Of a stretch of 64,000 nt of DNA, positions 9,021 to 18,112 are shown in pieces. The notes under the pieces are model-generated. The model worked only from the letters and a program-made list of their open reading frames with translations. It had not been told where the DNA came from and searched no databases. The stretch is from contig OY762824.1 in the NCBI GenBank assembly GCA_963666465.1, positions 2,480,001 through 2,544,000 of the forward strand, in the 5' to 3' direction. The stretch is from VXYL01 sp963666465 (GTDB taxonomy: Bacteria > Pseudomonadota > Gammaproteobacteria > Pseudomonadales > Azotimanducaceae). The position numbers and the translations under genes are program-made. Positions within the stretch are counted from its first letter, which is position 1. Every line of letters starts with the position of its first letter.

Positions 9021-10499
9021 TCAGGCGTGGTGGAGGGTGGGGAAGCGGGGCTTTAGGTCTTGGTATAGGTTGCGGAACACCGCGAGGCGTTCCTTGGCGC
9101 GGCCCACGGCTTCCGAATCTGGTTCGACTACGGCTTCGATGGGGGCTGGTGGGCAGATGTCCTTGGCGTCTCGATCGGTGGTGGCGATGGCGGCGAGGCG
9201 GGCCGCGCCGAGGGCTGGGCCCACCGCTGCATCGCGGCGATAGGTGAGCGGGCGGCCCAAGGCGGCGGCCAAGGTCTTTCCCCAGAAGAGGCTTTGCGCG
9301 CCGCCGCCAATGACGCTGACTTCGCCCAGGTTCGCGCCGGCATCGGTGAGGGCGCGCTGGCCGTCGGCCAAGGCAAATGCCACGCCTTCGAGCACAGCCT
9401 GGCCGAGTTGTGCCCGATCGGTTTCGTGGCTCAAGCCGACGAATGCGCCGAGGGCGTTGGCGTCGTTGTGGGGCGTGCGTTCGCCAGACAGGTACGGCAG
9501 GAAGAACAGGGCTCCAGGTTCGACCCCTTTTGCCTCGATTTCGGCGATGAGGGCGGCTTCCGAATCCGCACGAGTCAGTGCAGTCGCCCACGTGAGGGCG
9601 CTGGCCGCGGAGAGGATCACCGACATCTGATGCCATAGGCCCGGCAAGGCATGGCAGAAGGCATGCACGCCGCCGTCGGGATTGGGCCGGTAGATCGTGT
9701 CCGGTGCGAAATAGACGCCGGAGGTGCCGAGCGAAACAAAGCTGGCACCCGGCACGATGGCGCCCACGCCGACGGCGCCTGCGGCTTGGTCACCCGCGCC
9801 CCCAACCACCGGCACTTCGCACATCCCCCACGCCTTGGCGAGCGCAGGGCGCAATGTGCCGGACACTTCCGACCCTTCCACCAGCCGCGGCATATGCGTG
9901 GCGCCAAGCTCCGTGGCGGCCAGCATCTCGTCCGACCAGGCCCGCTTCGACACATCGAGCCAAAGCGTGCCGGAGGCGTCCGACATCTCGCTCACAAACT
10001 CGCCCGTGAGGCGGTGCCGGAGCCAGTCCTTCGGCAGCAGCACCTTGCGCGTGGCAGCGAACAGTGCCGGTTCGTGGCAGCGCACCCAGATGAGCTTCGG
10101 CGCCGTGAAGCCGGGCATGGCACGGTTGCCCGTGCGCGAGAGGACTTCGGTGTGTTCCTCCAGCCACTCGCATTCGGCATCTGCGCGCCCGTCGTTCCAC
10201 AGGATGGCGGGGCGCAGCACTTCATCGCCGTCACCCAAGAGCACCGCACCATGCATCTGGCCGGACAGGCCAATGGCATCCACCTTTGGCAGGTGCCGAC
10301 GAAGCTGCCCCATGGCTCCTTCGAGCGCCAGCCACCAATGCTCCGGTGTCTGCTCGCTCATCCTTGGGCCGGGACGGGAGATTTCGAGCGGCACCGTCGC
10401 CTCGGCCACGACTTCCTGCGTGGCAGTCTCGGCGGAACCGGAAACGTCGGTCACCACCGCCTTTACCGAGGAAGTGCCGAGATCGATGCCAAGCTGCAT
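9021..10499 (-). CDS. xylB: Xylulokinase
   Basis: Phosphorylates D-xylulose to xylulose 5-phosphate for the pentose phosphate pathway. The 492-residue FGGY-family protein begins with the phosphate-1 loop IDLGTSSVKAVV and contains GLSGQMHGAVLL, the LPKDWLRHRLTGEF block, VVGGAGDQAAGAVGVG, PYLSGERTPHND and the C-terminal IGGGAQSLFWG adenosine motif. The ATG at 10499 is at the expected family start. It forms a xylBA pair with the next gene; a 109-bp hairpin repeat sits 29 bases upstream of the start. Confidence 0.95.
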   Translation of the reverse strand: MQLGIDLGTSSVKAVVTDVSGSAETATQEVVAEATVPLEISRPGPRMSEQTPEHWWLALEGAMGQLRRHLPKVDAIGLSGQMHGAVLLGDGDEVLRPAILWNDGRADAECEWLEEHTEVLSRTGNRAMPGFTAPKLIWVRCHEPALFAATRKVLLPKDWLRHRLTGEFVSEMSDASGTLWLDVSKRAWSDEMLAATELGATHMPRLVEGSEVSGTLRPALAKAWGMCEVPVVGGAGDQAAGAVGVGAIVPGASFVSLGTSGVYFAPDTIYRPNPDGGVHAFCHALPGLWHQMSVILSAASALTWATALTRADSEAALIAEIEAKGVEPGALFFLPYLSGERTPHNDANALGAFVGLSHETDRAQLGQAVLEGVAFALADGQRALTDAGANLGEVSVIGGGAQSLFWGKTLAAALGRPLTYRRDAAVGPALGAARLAAIATTDRDAKDICPPAPIEAVVEPDSEAVGRAKERLAVFRNLYQDLKPRFPTLHHA

Positions 10500-10528
10500 G
10501 TGCCTAGCCCGGATTGTTCATGAATGCC

Positions 10529-10638
10529 CTAGCAGCCTATCGGACTTCGCCGTCTCGGCGAAGTTCGACTTACGTGATGGGACGGCTTGGGCTGGGGCAA
10601 GAAGCGTTGTCCGAAGGCAACGGTTCTTGTGGCGCTAC
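10529..10638 (-). repeat. 110-bp double-hairpin repeat, copy A
   Basis: One of five copies of a conserved ~110-bp element (others at 18965, 31595, 48309, 50546). It begins at CTAG (10529-10532). It holds a perfect stem ACTTCGCCG-tct-CGGCGAAGT and a second stem around the GGCAACGG segment. It lies between the divergent ends of xylB and dsbA. Confidence 0.8.
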
Positions 10639-10651
10639 TGCGGCAGGGCCC

Positions 10652-11323
10652 TCAGTCGGCGGCGCGGATGGTTGCCACCAGATGATCCACCACGTCGAGC
10701 ATCTGCTCCTGGCCGCCGGCCATGTCGGTTTCGATGCGATAGATGCCACCCACAATCATCGTCGGCACGCCGGTGGCACGGTACATGCGGGTGCTGGCAT
10801 CGGCCTTGCGCACGCGGCTCTGCACGCCGAACGAGTCGAACACGCGCAGGAATTCCTCGCGCTCCACCTCCGCTTCGCGCTCGAACAGGCGAGCCAGCAA
10901 CTCGGCGCGGTTCATCTCCAGCCGATAGACATGCACGCCCTCGAAGATGGGGGTGTGGACTTCGCCCAGCACATCGAGCAGTTCGGCGGTGTAGAACGCC
11001 TGCGCCAAGGCCGCCCAATAGGCGTTGAACACGGCCGGGATGCGGTGGAAATCCACGTCGTCCGGCACCGTTTCGAGCCAACGCTCCACCGCCGGATCGA
11101 AGTTGAAGCAGTGAATGCAGCCATAGGAGAACAGCTCCACCACCTCGATGCGTTCGGGGTCGCGGGTTTCCACCGGCGTCGGCAGCCGGACATAGTGCCG
11201 CCCTTCCTGATACTTGGCGGCGGCTTCCTCGGCCAGCGACGGCGCCGCCAGCACCGTTGCCGCAAGCACAAGGGCAAGGCCGCGGGTGCGGATCGCCCAC
11301 CCAAGCACCTTGGGCATGTCCAT
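10652..11323 (-). CDS. dsbA: Periplasmic thiol:disulfide interchange protein DsbA
   Basis: Introduces disulfide bonds into exported proteins. The 223-residue protein has an N-terminal signal peptide (hydrophobic run after MDMPKVLGW, cleavage near LAAPSLA), a thioredoxin fold with active site C69-I-H-C72, and the cis-proline loop TGVPTMIV near residue 180. The active site CIHC differs from the usual CPHC. The start ATG overlaps the stop of the cytochrome c gene by one base (TGATG), so the two are translationally coupled. The dsbA-cytochrome c4-engB cluster is a gammaproteobacterial arrangement. Confidence 0.92.
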   Translation of the reverse strand: MDMPKVLGWAIRTRGLALVLAATVLAAPSLAEEAAAKYQEGRHYVRLPTPVETRDPERIEVVELFSYGCIHCFNFDPAVERWLETVPDDVDFHRIPAVFNAYWAALAQAFYTAELLDVLGEVHTPIFEGVHVYRLEMNRAELLARLFEREAEVEREEFLRVFDSFGVQSRVRKADASTRMYRATGVPTMIVGGIYRIETDMAGGQEQMLDVVDHLVATIRAAD

Positions 11324-11919
11324 CAGTACAGGCCCAGGATGTAGTTCGCCACGGCCTTGATTTCGCCGTCGGTCATGTTCGCCGCCACGTCGCGCATCAC
11401 GCCGCCGTTGTTCTCGTCGGTGGCGCGGTCGCCCTCGCGGTAGGCGGTCATCTGGGCGATGGTGTAATCCGGATGCTGGCCGGCGAGGCGCGGAAAGCCG
11501 GCCAGCGCATTGCCGGCGCCATCCGGGGAATGACACGCGGTGCAGGCGGCAACGCCCTTGTCCAGAATGCCGCCGCGGTAGATGGCTTCGCCCAAGGCGA
11601 GATCGACATCCTTGGCCTGCCCTGCCGCCGCTGGTTGCGCGGCGTAATGCTCGGCAAGTTCGCGGATGTCCTCGTCGCTCATGTTGTCGAGCTGGCCGGC
11701 CATGAGCGGCGCCGGGCGGTCGCCATCGCGCATCAGGATCATCTGGCGCTCCAGATAGGCCACGTTCTGGCCACCCAGGTTCGGATAGATGGGCGAGAGG
11801 CTGTTGCCGTCTTCGGCGTGGCAGGCAACGCAAGGGCCGGCGAGGTCGCTTGCGAGGCTCGGGGCTGCTGCCAGCGCGACGACGATGGCGATGGCTGCGA
11901 GGCTGGAGCGCATGGGCAT
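11323..11919 (-). CDS. Dihaem cytochrome c4
   Basis: A periplasmic electron carrier to terminal oxidases. It has 198 residues, a signal peptide ending near APSLASDL and two CxxCH haem sites (C30-V-A-C33-H34 and C126-T-A-C129-H130) in two similar halves, the standard layout of cytochrome c4. Likely Met axial ligands occur in MSDEDIREL-like and MTDGEIKAV-like contexts. It is transcribed divergently from engB and is coupled to dsbA. Confidence 0.92.
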   Translation of the reverse strand: MPMRSSLAAIAIVVALAAAPSLASDLAGPCVACHAEDGNSLSPIYPNLGGQNVAYLERQMILMRDGDRPAPLMAGQLDNMSDEDIRELAEHYAAQPAAAGQAKDVDLALGEAIYRGGILDKGVAACTACHSPDGAGNALAGFPRLAGQHPDYTIAQMTAYREGDRATDENNGGVMRDVAANMTDGEIKAVANYILGLY

Positions 11920-12049
11920 GTTCGCGTTGTTCCCTCAAGGAAGAAGCAATTCTGGTCGCGCATCGCAAGGGCCGAAGGATCACACCGCGCGAACGAAATG
12001 CGCCGTAAACTGGACCTTGCTTGCAAGGCGGCGCGGATTATAGAACACG

Positions 12050-12742
12050 GTGTCCGAAACGCTACCGGCTCGGCCACGGGCGCGGGCCCTCACCTGCACG
12101 TTCCTCGGCAGCGCCGACCGGCTGGCGCGCTGCCCTGCGGACGACGAGCCGGAAGTGGCGTTCGCGGGACGCTCCAACGCCGGCAAGTCGAGCACGCTGA
12201 ACCGCCTGTGCGGACGCGCCGGCGGCAAGCGGGCACTGGCGCGGGTGAGCAAGACGCCGGGGCGCACGCGGCTCATCAACTTCTTCTCTGTGGAGGGCGG
12301 CGGGCGGCTCGTGGACCTGCCCGGCTACGGCTTCGCCAGCGCCAGCAAGGCCGAGCGGGACGCGTGGAACCGCGCCATCGACGACTACCTGCGTGAACGC
12401 CGCGGCCTTCGACTGGTGGTGGTGGTGATGGACGCTCGGCGGCCGCTGCAGCCGATGGACCGCGCCATGATCGAGTGGTGCATGGACCGGGACCTGCCGG
12501 TGCTGGCGCTGCTGAACAAGGCGGACAAGCTCAAGGCCGGGGCAAGGAAGCGGATGCTGCTGGAGGTGCAGGCAGAGCCGGGGGGGTCGGATGCGGAGCT
12601 CTTCTCCGCCGTGACGGGGCTTGGGGCGGAAGCCGTGCTTGCGACGATCCGGGGGGCACTTTCGGGCGGGGAACTCGGAGGCGGCCCCCCCACCGGCAAG
12701 GGCGAGGACGCGTTTTCCGACTCCCCGGCGAGGGGGGAGTGA
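12050..12742 (+). CDS. engB: Ribosome biogenesis GTPase EngB/YsxC
   Basis: GTPase for 50S subunit assembly. The 230-residue protein from a GTG start shows G1 GRSNAGKSS (about 40-48), a G2 TPGRT switch, G3 DLPGYGFA and G4 NKAD, followed by the family's FSAVTGLG G5 region. The last ~25 residues (GGPPTGKGEDAF...) fall in low-complexity intergenic-type sequence and look like a run-on into a repeat, so the natural end may once have been earlier. It faces away from the cytochrome c4-dsbA pair. Confidence 0.93.
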   Translation: MSETLPARPRARALTCTFLGSADRLARCPADDEPEVAFAGRSNAGKSSTLNRLCGRAGGKRALARVSKTPGRTRLINFFSVEGGGRLVDLPGYGFASASKAERDAWNRAIDDYLRERRGLRLVVVVMDARRPLQPMDRAMIEWCMDRDLPVLALLNKADKLKAGARKRMLLEVQAEPGGSDAELFSAVTGLGAEAVLATIRGALSGGELGGGPPTGKGEDAFSDSPARGE

Positions 12743-12782
12743 CAGGAACTCCCGCCAAACGCCCCATTGGGTCACTCCCCCG

Positions 12783-13277
12783 CTACGGGGAGTCGTCGAT
12801 TTCGCCCTCCCAATAGCTGCGGGTTTCCTCGGCGCGGCCGATGAAGTGGAAGCCGATCTCGCTGCCGGCGGCGAACTTGCCGCTGTCCGGGTATTCGCAG
12901 ATGTCTGTGTCGGCAACGCTCGATACGGCGAGGTACTTCAGCGTTGTGGTGCCGGTGTTGGTGAGCTTGTGGGCGTAGTCGATTTGGCCCAGCGGCGCCC
13001 CAAGGACATCGCCGGCGGCGATGGCATGGCGGCGGTCGCCGAATCGATACTCGCCTTCGCCGGCGAGGATGACGAACATCTCGTCGATGGCATGGTGGAC
13101 GTGGCAAGGGCAGGCGGCCTTGCCCGGCGGCACTTCGAGATAGCTCGCGCCGAGTCTGGTGAGGGCGAGACGCTCGCCGATCTGGTGGAATGCGCCGGCG
13201 AAGTCGCCTCGGGGCACGCCCTGTTCCAACGGCAGGGAAGCAAGGCGAACGACAGGGTTCAAGTCGGAGTCGGCCAT
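12783..13277 (-). CDS. Cupin-domain protein
   Basis: A single-domain cupin of 164 residues from the ATG at 13277 (MADSDLNPVV). Cupin motif 1 is seen as PCHVHHAIDEMFVILAGEGE (metal-binding His-x-His and Glu), and the second motif lies near DYAHKLTNTGTTTLKYLA. Proteins of this shape bind a metal and act as sugar isomerases, dioxygenases or sensors; the substrate cannot be read from the sequence. It sits alone between engB and cmoB, convergent with engB. Confidence 0.75.
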   Translation of the reverse strand: MADSDLNPVVRLASLPLEQGVPRGDFAGAFHQIGERLALTRLGASYLEVPPGKAACPCHVHHAIDEMFVILAGEGEYRFGDRRHAIAAGDVLGAPLGQIDYAHKLTNTGTTTLKYLAVSSVADTDICEYPDSGKFAAGSEIGFHFIGRAEETRSYWEGEIDDSP

Positions 13278-13343
13278 GTTCGGCACACCTGAATCAGCAA
13301 TTGGAAGGCCAAGGTCGCACATCCCAAGACGGATGAGCAACAC

Positions 13344-14312
13344 CTATCCGCCAACGCGACGGGCCAGGATCACCGCTCGCGTTGGCGCCGGATGGCCTTC
13401 GACGGTGCGGGTCGGATCTTCCGGGTCCAAGGCATCCGCCAGCGACTGATGCGGCATCCAATCCGTGGCCCGCTGCTCGACGGATGTGGTGGCCGTGATG
13501 TCCACCACATCTCCGGGCGTGAAGCCGGCCACGGTGAGCCAGCGATCCATGGTGTCGATGTCCGGCACGCACCAGACATTGCGCATCCTCGCGTATCTGG
13601 CTTCCGGCACAAAGGCGCGGGTGGCAATCAGCGTCTCCAGCGCCAACAAGCCGCCTTGGGCGGTGTGGCTGGCCAGCTGCGCCAAATGCGCCTCTGGGTT
13701 GCGACGGTGATACACGACGCCCATCGAAAACACCGCGTCAAACTGTGCGTGCGGCGCCAGCGCCGGCTGCGCCAGGTCCGCAAGGCGCAGCGGAAGCACG
13801 AGATTGCGCGTGCTCCCTTCCTCCGCACAGCAGGCCACAGCGGCGTGTTGCAGCACGAACAGCAGCGATGGATCGATGCCGAGAACCGAGTCGGCGCCAG
13901 CCTCCAGCATTCGCCAGCCGAAATAGCCATTGCCGCAGCCAACGTCGAGGACGCGCTTGCCGGCGAGGTCCACGTGCGGCCGCACGCGCCGCCACTTGTG
14001 ATCGGAGCGCCACTCCGCATCGACGCGGATGCCGAAAAGCTCGAACGGCCCCTTGCGCCACGGCACGAGTCCACGCAGGGCGTTCCGCAACGTTTCGCGA
14101 TCCGCGCAAGGCAGGTCGCCGGCCGAACCGACTCGGATCACATCGCCCGGCACCAAGGGGCTGATGCCGGCCGGCAGGCCATCGAGCGCGCCCTGCCATT
14201 TGCGCAAATCCCCATGCTTGGCCCCTCGCAGGCGCTTGACGCAGGCCGCGGCAGGAGGATCCGCGGCCTGCCAAGTGTCGAACAGCCGCGCAAGGGCAAG
14301 GGGAAGTCTCAC
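13344..14312 (-). CDS. cmoB: tRNA U34 carboxymethyltransferase CmoB
   Basis: Transfers the carboxymethyl group of carboxy-S-adenosylmethionine to hydroxyuridine 34 of tRNA, giving cmo5U. The 322-residue length agrees with E. coli CmoB (323). Motifs seen are the SAM-type loop VLDVGCGNGYFGWRM, GIDPSLLF, FSMGVVYHRRNPE and the WMPHQSLADALDP C-terminus. The start is a GTG overlapping the cmoA stop by four bases (GTGA), so the two are coupled. Confidence 0.94.
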   Translation of the reverse strand: MRLPLALARLFDTWQAADPPAAACVKRLRGAKHGDLRKWQGALDGLPAGISPLVPGDVIRVGSAGDLPCADRETLRNALRGLVPWRKGPFELFGIRVDAEWRSDHKWRRVRPHVDLAGKRVLDVGCGNGYFGWRMLEAGADSVLGIDPSLLFVLQHAAVACCAEEGSTRNLVLPLRLADLAQPALAPHAQFDAVFSMGVVYHRRNPEAHLAQLASHTAQGGLLALETLIATRAFVPEARYARMRNVWCVPDIDTMDRWLTVAGFTPGDVVDITATTSVEQRATDWMPHQSLADALDPEDPTRTVEGHPAPTRAVILARRVGG

Positions 14313-15040
14313 GGCCGCGCGATCATGGCGCCCCAATTGAGGCACCGAAACCATGTCTCCACTTCGCCGAAGCCCGCCGCCGCCAGGCGTTCGTGGTGGG
14401 CGTCCGGACTGTCGATGCGCATGACGTTCTCCAAGGCCGCGCGCTTCTGGGCGATTTCCAGTTCGCTGTAGCCGTTGGCACGCTTGAAATCGAGATGCAC
14501 CTCCTCCACCTCCGGCGATGCCGCGAGTTTTTCGGCAAGAAGCAGCACCCCGCCCGGCGCCAGCGCCGCGCGGATGCGCGTCAGGAGGGGCAGCCGATCC
14601 GCCGGCGGCAGGAATTGCAGCACGAAGTTCAGCATCGCCACGTTCGCCGAGCGGATTTCCACCTTGCGGATGTCCGCCACCAACCACTCGATGCGGCTCT
14701 CCCCCGAAGCCAGCGCCCTTGCCCGCTCGATCATCGCCGCCGAACCGTCGATGGCGACGACGCGGCAATCGCACTCCCCCCTCGCCCGCAGCACCGCATG
14801 GCTGCTCGCCCCCAGGGAACAGCCAAGGTCATAGCAGGTGCCGCCAGCCGGCAGATGCCGCGCTGCGATGAGGCCCGTGCAAGCCACCACCGTCTCGTAG
14901 CCCGGCACGGAGCGGCGGATCATGTCCTGAAACACCTCGGCCACGCTCTCGTCGAAGGCAAAGTCGATGATTTGCTCGCGGGGCCGGCGATACACCTCGT
15001 CCAGCGGCGGATTGCCGGCGCGATGGTCGTGGATCCTCAT
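14309..15040 (-). CDS. cmoA: Carboxy-S-adenosyl-L-methionine synthase CmoA
   Basis: Makes carboxy-SAM from SAM and prephenate for CmoB. The 243-residue protein carries FAFDESVAEVFQDMI, RSVPGYETVV, the SAM loop YDLGCSLGASSH, MLNFVLQFLPP and HLDFKRANGYSELEI, all family signatures. I chose the ATG at 15040 (MRIHDHRAGN), close to the E. coli length; a GTG at 15094 would add 18 residues but has no ribosome-binding site. It is divergent from ppk with about 70 bases between starts. Confidence 0.94.
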   Translation of the reverse strand: MRIHDHRAGNPPLDEVYRRPREQIIDFAFDESVAEVFQDMIRRSVPGYETVVACTGLIAARHLPAGGTCYDLGCSLGASSHAVLRARGECDCRVVAIDGSAAMIERARALASGESRIEWLVADIRKVEIRSANVAMLNFVLQFLPPADRLPLLTRIRAALAPGGVLLLAEKLAASPEVEEVHLDFKRANGYSELEIAQKRAALENVMRIDSPDAHHERLAAAGFGEVETWFRCLNWGAMIARP

Positions 15041-15109
15041 GGTTCGATGTGGAAAGCCCTCAAAGGTGGTAGTTTTCGCAGACTTGGCTGACACATTCTA
15101 TTGGCCGAC

Positions 15110-17191
15110 ATGGACGCATTGAACCTGCAAAGCCCGGACCTCTACATCAACCGCGAGCTCTCCGTGCTCGAATTCAACCGCCGCGTGCTCGAGCAGGCGA
15201 AGGACGAGCGCATTCCGCTGTTGGAGCGGCTGCGGTTCCTGTGCATTGCCGGCTCGAACCTCGACGAGTTCTTCGAAATCCGGGTTTCCGGCCTCAAGCA
15301 GATGCAGGCGGTGGGCGCGACCCAGCGTGGCCCGGACAACTTCTCCCCGGCCGAGCAGCTAGAGCGCATCTCCCACCTCGCGCACGAGATCGTGGACGAA
15401 CAATACCGCGTGCTGAACGACGTGCTGTTCCCGCTCTTGGAGGCGGAGGGCATCCGCTTCCTCAAGCGAGGCGAATGGAACGGACGCCAGGAGCGCTGGC
15501 TGCGCACCTATTTCAATCAGGAACTCGCGCCCATCCTCACCCCCATCGGCCTCGACCCGGCGCATCCGTTCCCGCGCATCATCAACAAGAACCTCACCTT
15601 CATCGTCACCCTCGAAGGCAAGGACGCATTCGGTCGCAACCGCACGATGGCGGTGGTGCAGGCGCCGCGTGCGCTGCCCCGAGTGGTGCGCGTCCCGGCC
15701 AGCTATGGCGGCAGCCCCTATGCCTTCGTCTTCCTCTCGTCGATCATCCATGCCCACATCGACGAGCTCTTTCCCGGCATGAGGCAAGTGGACTGCTATC
15801 AGTTCCGCGTCACCCGCGACAGCGACCTGCTGGTGGACGAGGAAGCGGTGGACGACCTCTTGATGGCGGTGGAAGGCGAGCTTTCCTCGCGCCGCTTCGG
15901 CCAGGCGGTGCGGCTCGAAATGGCGGACGACTGCCCCAAGGGAGTGAGCGCCTTCCTGGCCAAGGAGTTCGGCCTCGACGATGCCGACGTCTATCGCTGC
16001 AACGGCCCCGTCAACCTGATGCGCCTGAATCGGATCCCGGATCTCGTGGACCGGCCAGACCTCAAGTACCCCGGCTTCACGCCCAGCGTGCCGCTCCGCC
16101 TGCAACGCGCCCCCGATATCTTCTCCGCCATCCAGGGCGGCGATGTGCTGCTGCACCATCCGTTCCAGTCCTTCGTGCCAGTGCTCGACTTCCTGCGGCA
16201 AGCGGCCAACGATCCCGGCGTCGTTGCCATCCGCCAGACGCTCTACCGCACCGGCACCGACTCCAACGTGGTGGAAGCGCTGGTGGACGCCGCCCGCAAC
16301 GGCAAGGAAGTGCTGGTGGTGATCGAGCTGCGGGCGCGGTTCGACGAAGCCGCCAACATCGAGCTTGCCAACCACCTGCAAGAGGCCGGCGCGCAGGTGG
16401 TGTATGGCGTGGTGGGGTACAAGACCCACGCCAAGATGCTCATGGTGCTGCGGCGCGAGGGCAATCGGCTGCGCCATTACGTGCATCTCGGCACCGGCAA
16501 CTACCACGCCCGCACGGCAAGGCTCTACACCGACTACGGTTTGCTGACGGCCGATCCGGACATCGCCCACGACGTGCAGCAGGTGTTCCACCAACTCACC
16601 ACGATGGGACGGGTGGACCGTCTCAACAAGGTGCTGCAAGCGCCTTTCACCCTGCATCCCACGATCCTCGCGCACATCGACACCGAGATCGAGAACGCCC
16701 GCGCCGGCAAGCCCGCGCGGGTGATCGCCAAGATGAACTCCCTGATCGAGCCGCAGGTGATCCAGGCCCTCTACCGCGCCTCCCAGGCGGGCGTGGCCAT
16801 CGACCTCATCGTGCGCGGCATCTGCTCGCTGCGGCCAGGGATTCCGGGCGTCTCCGACAACATCCGCGTGCGCTCGCTGGTGGGCCGGTTCCTCGAACAC
16901 ACCCGCATCTTCTATTTCGAGAACCACGGCGCCGAGAGCGAGAGCGCGCCGCGCATCTATCTCTCCAGCGCCGACTGGATGGGCCGCAACTTCTTCTCCC
17001 GCGTGGAAGTGTGCTTCCCCATCGAAGACGAAAGCACCCGCCGCTGCATCCTCGAAGAGGGCCTGGACCTCTACCTGGCCGACAACGCCAGCGCCTGGGA
17101 CCTAAGACCCGACGGCAGCTACCAACGCGCCGCCAGCGAAGGCGAACGCGTATGCGCCCAGGAACGCCTGCTGGAGTTGCTTGCGCGGTAG
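15110..17191 (+). CDS. ppk: Polyphosphate kinase 1
   Basis: Reversibly polymerises the terminal phosphate of ATP to inorganic polyphosphate. The 693-residue protein has the N-terminal PPK1 block YINRELSVLEFNRRVLEQA, NLDEFFEIRVSGLKQM, the phospholipase-D-like catalytic domains with KTHAKMLMV (phospho-His region) and VHLGTGNYHARTARLYTDYG, and SSADWMGRNFFSRVEV near the C-terminus. The ATG at 15110 is preferred to an in-frame TTG at 15101. It stands alone on the plus strand. From 17192 to 17419 nothing is recognised. Confidence 0.95.
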   Translation: MDALNLQSPDLYINRELSVLEFNRRVLEQAKDERIPLLERLRFLCIAGSNLDEFFEIRVSGLKQMQAVGATQRGPDNFSPAEQLERISHLAHEIVDEQYRVLNDVLFPLLEAEGIRFLKRGEWNGRQERWLRTYFNQELAPILTPIGLDPAHPFPRIINKNLTFIVTLEGKDAFGRNRTMAVVQAPRALPRVVRVPASYGGSPYAFVFLSSIIHAHIDELFPGMRQVDCYQFRVTRDSDLLVDEEAVDDLLMAVEGELSSRRFGQAVRLEMADDCPKGVSAFLAKEFGLDDADVYRCNGPVNLMRLNRIPDLVDRPDLKYPGFTPSVPLRLQRAPDIFSAIQGGDVLLHHPFQSFVPVLDFLRQAANDPGVVAIRQTLYRTGTDSNVVEALVDAARNGKEVLVVIELRARFDEAANIELANHLQEAGAQVVYGVVGYKTHAKMLMVLRREGNRLRHYVHLGTGNYHARTARLYTDYGLLTADPDIAHDVQQVFHQLTTMGRVDRLNKVLQAPFTLHPTILAHIDTEIENARAGKPARVIAKMNSLIEPQVIQALYRASQAGVAIDLIVRGICSLRPGIPGVSDNIRVRSLVGRFLEHTRIFYFENHGAESESAPRIYLSSADWMGRNFFSRVEVCFPIEDESTRRCILEEGLDLYLADNASAWDLRPDGSYQRAASEGERVCAQERLLELLAR

Positions 17192-17419
17192 AGTGGAACC
17201 AAAGTCGCTGCTCCCGCATACATGGACGACGCGTGCGTCGCTCGAGCGGGAAGTGACAGGACGCGAATGCGACACCCGGCATGGAGATTCTTCGGGCAAG
17301 CGGAGCCTTCCAACGCCGCATGCGACGACGAATGGAATCAGCCATGGTGCCTTTGGCGTCAATGCGGCCCGATGCGCTGGAGGAAGTGGGGGGTCTTCGG
17401 TGCGCGTTGACGTGGGACG

Positions 17420-18108
17420 TCACGACCGCCGCGGAGAAGGTGACACATCCACGACGCAAACCGAGATCTGGCGGGCTTGTTCCGGCGTGAGCGATTCGTT
17501 CAGGCGCTGGCGCAGATCTTCGGCGCTGTGCGGAGCTTTCTCCGCTGGCGACCTCTTGACCCTATCCGTCCCAAACCAGAAAACCAGGAAGATTCCGCAT
17601 CCTGCTGCGTTCGGATCCCGCGTGTACCTGGGGATTAGCTGATCGGAAATGGCAGTCCATACGTCCGGGCTCGTGCTCATCTTGACCTTGATGGGCACAT
17701 GCAGCTTGCCGTGCACGACGCGAACGTCGGAACGGGCATCGTCCGAGTGCTGCGCTTCGGGGAACGCCTCTGCGCCCAAGGGACGAAGGCGGGGCCTGAG
17801 GTCGGAGAGGAGCCGGTTGCGGCACTCCGTCTCGACTTCGGGCCGGTCGTTCCGCCAGTCCCGCCAGTATTGGCGCCAATCGGAGGTGTCGCCGTCTCGG
17901 ACTTCCCTCGCGAGGCTCTCAAGAACCTCCACCGTCAGCGCTGCGAGATCGGCCGGGTTGGCCGGGCTTGCACCACAGAGCGTCTCAAGAACCTGCTCTG
18001 TCGTGGCGTGACGAAACTCGGCCTCGCGACGCAGCGCGCGCTGCTGCGTTCGAGCGTGGACCAACCGACTACGCCACGGCTTGAGTGAAGGCGACTCGCA
18101 GAGTCGAT
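17420..18108 (-). pseudogene. C-terminal fragment of an unknown protein with a decayed nuclease-like motif
   Basis: The frame is open from an insertion-sequence end at 18109 to the stop at 17420, with no start codon that fits, so the N-terminus was removed by the insertion. Visible sequence: DTSDWRQYWRDWRNDRPEVE, KLHVPIKVKMSTSPDVWTA, QLIPRYTRDPNAAGCGIFLV and FWFGTDRV. The strand VPIKVK followed by a W-bearing helix and a GIFLVFWFG strand is like a PD-(D/E)xK fold where VPIEVK would be expected; the acidic residue is Lys here. Function of the parent gene is unknown. Confidence 0.5.
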
Positions 18109-18112
18109 CTAG

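Noticed and set aside
13392..14471. Plus-strand open frame opposite cmoB and the end of cmoA
   Set aside because: Both strands are open because of high GC; cmoA and cmoB are unmistakable on the minus strand.
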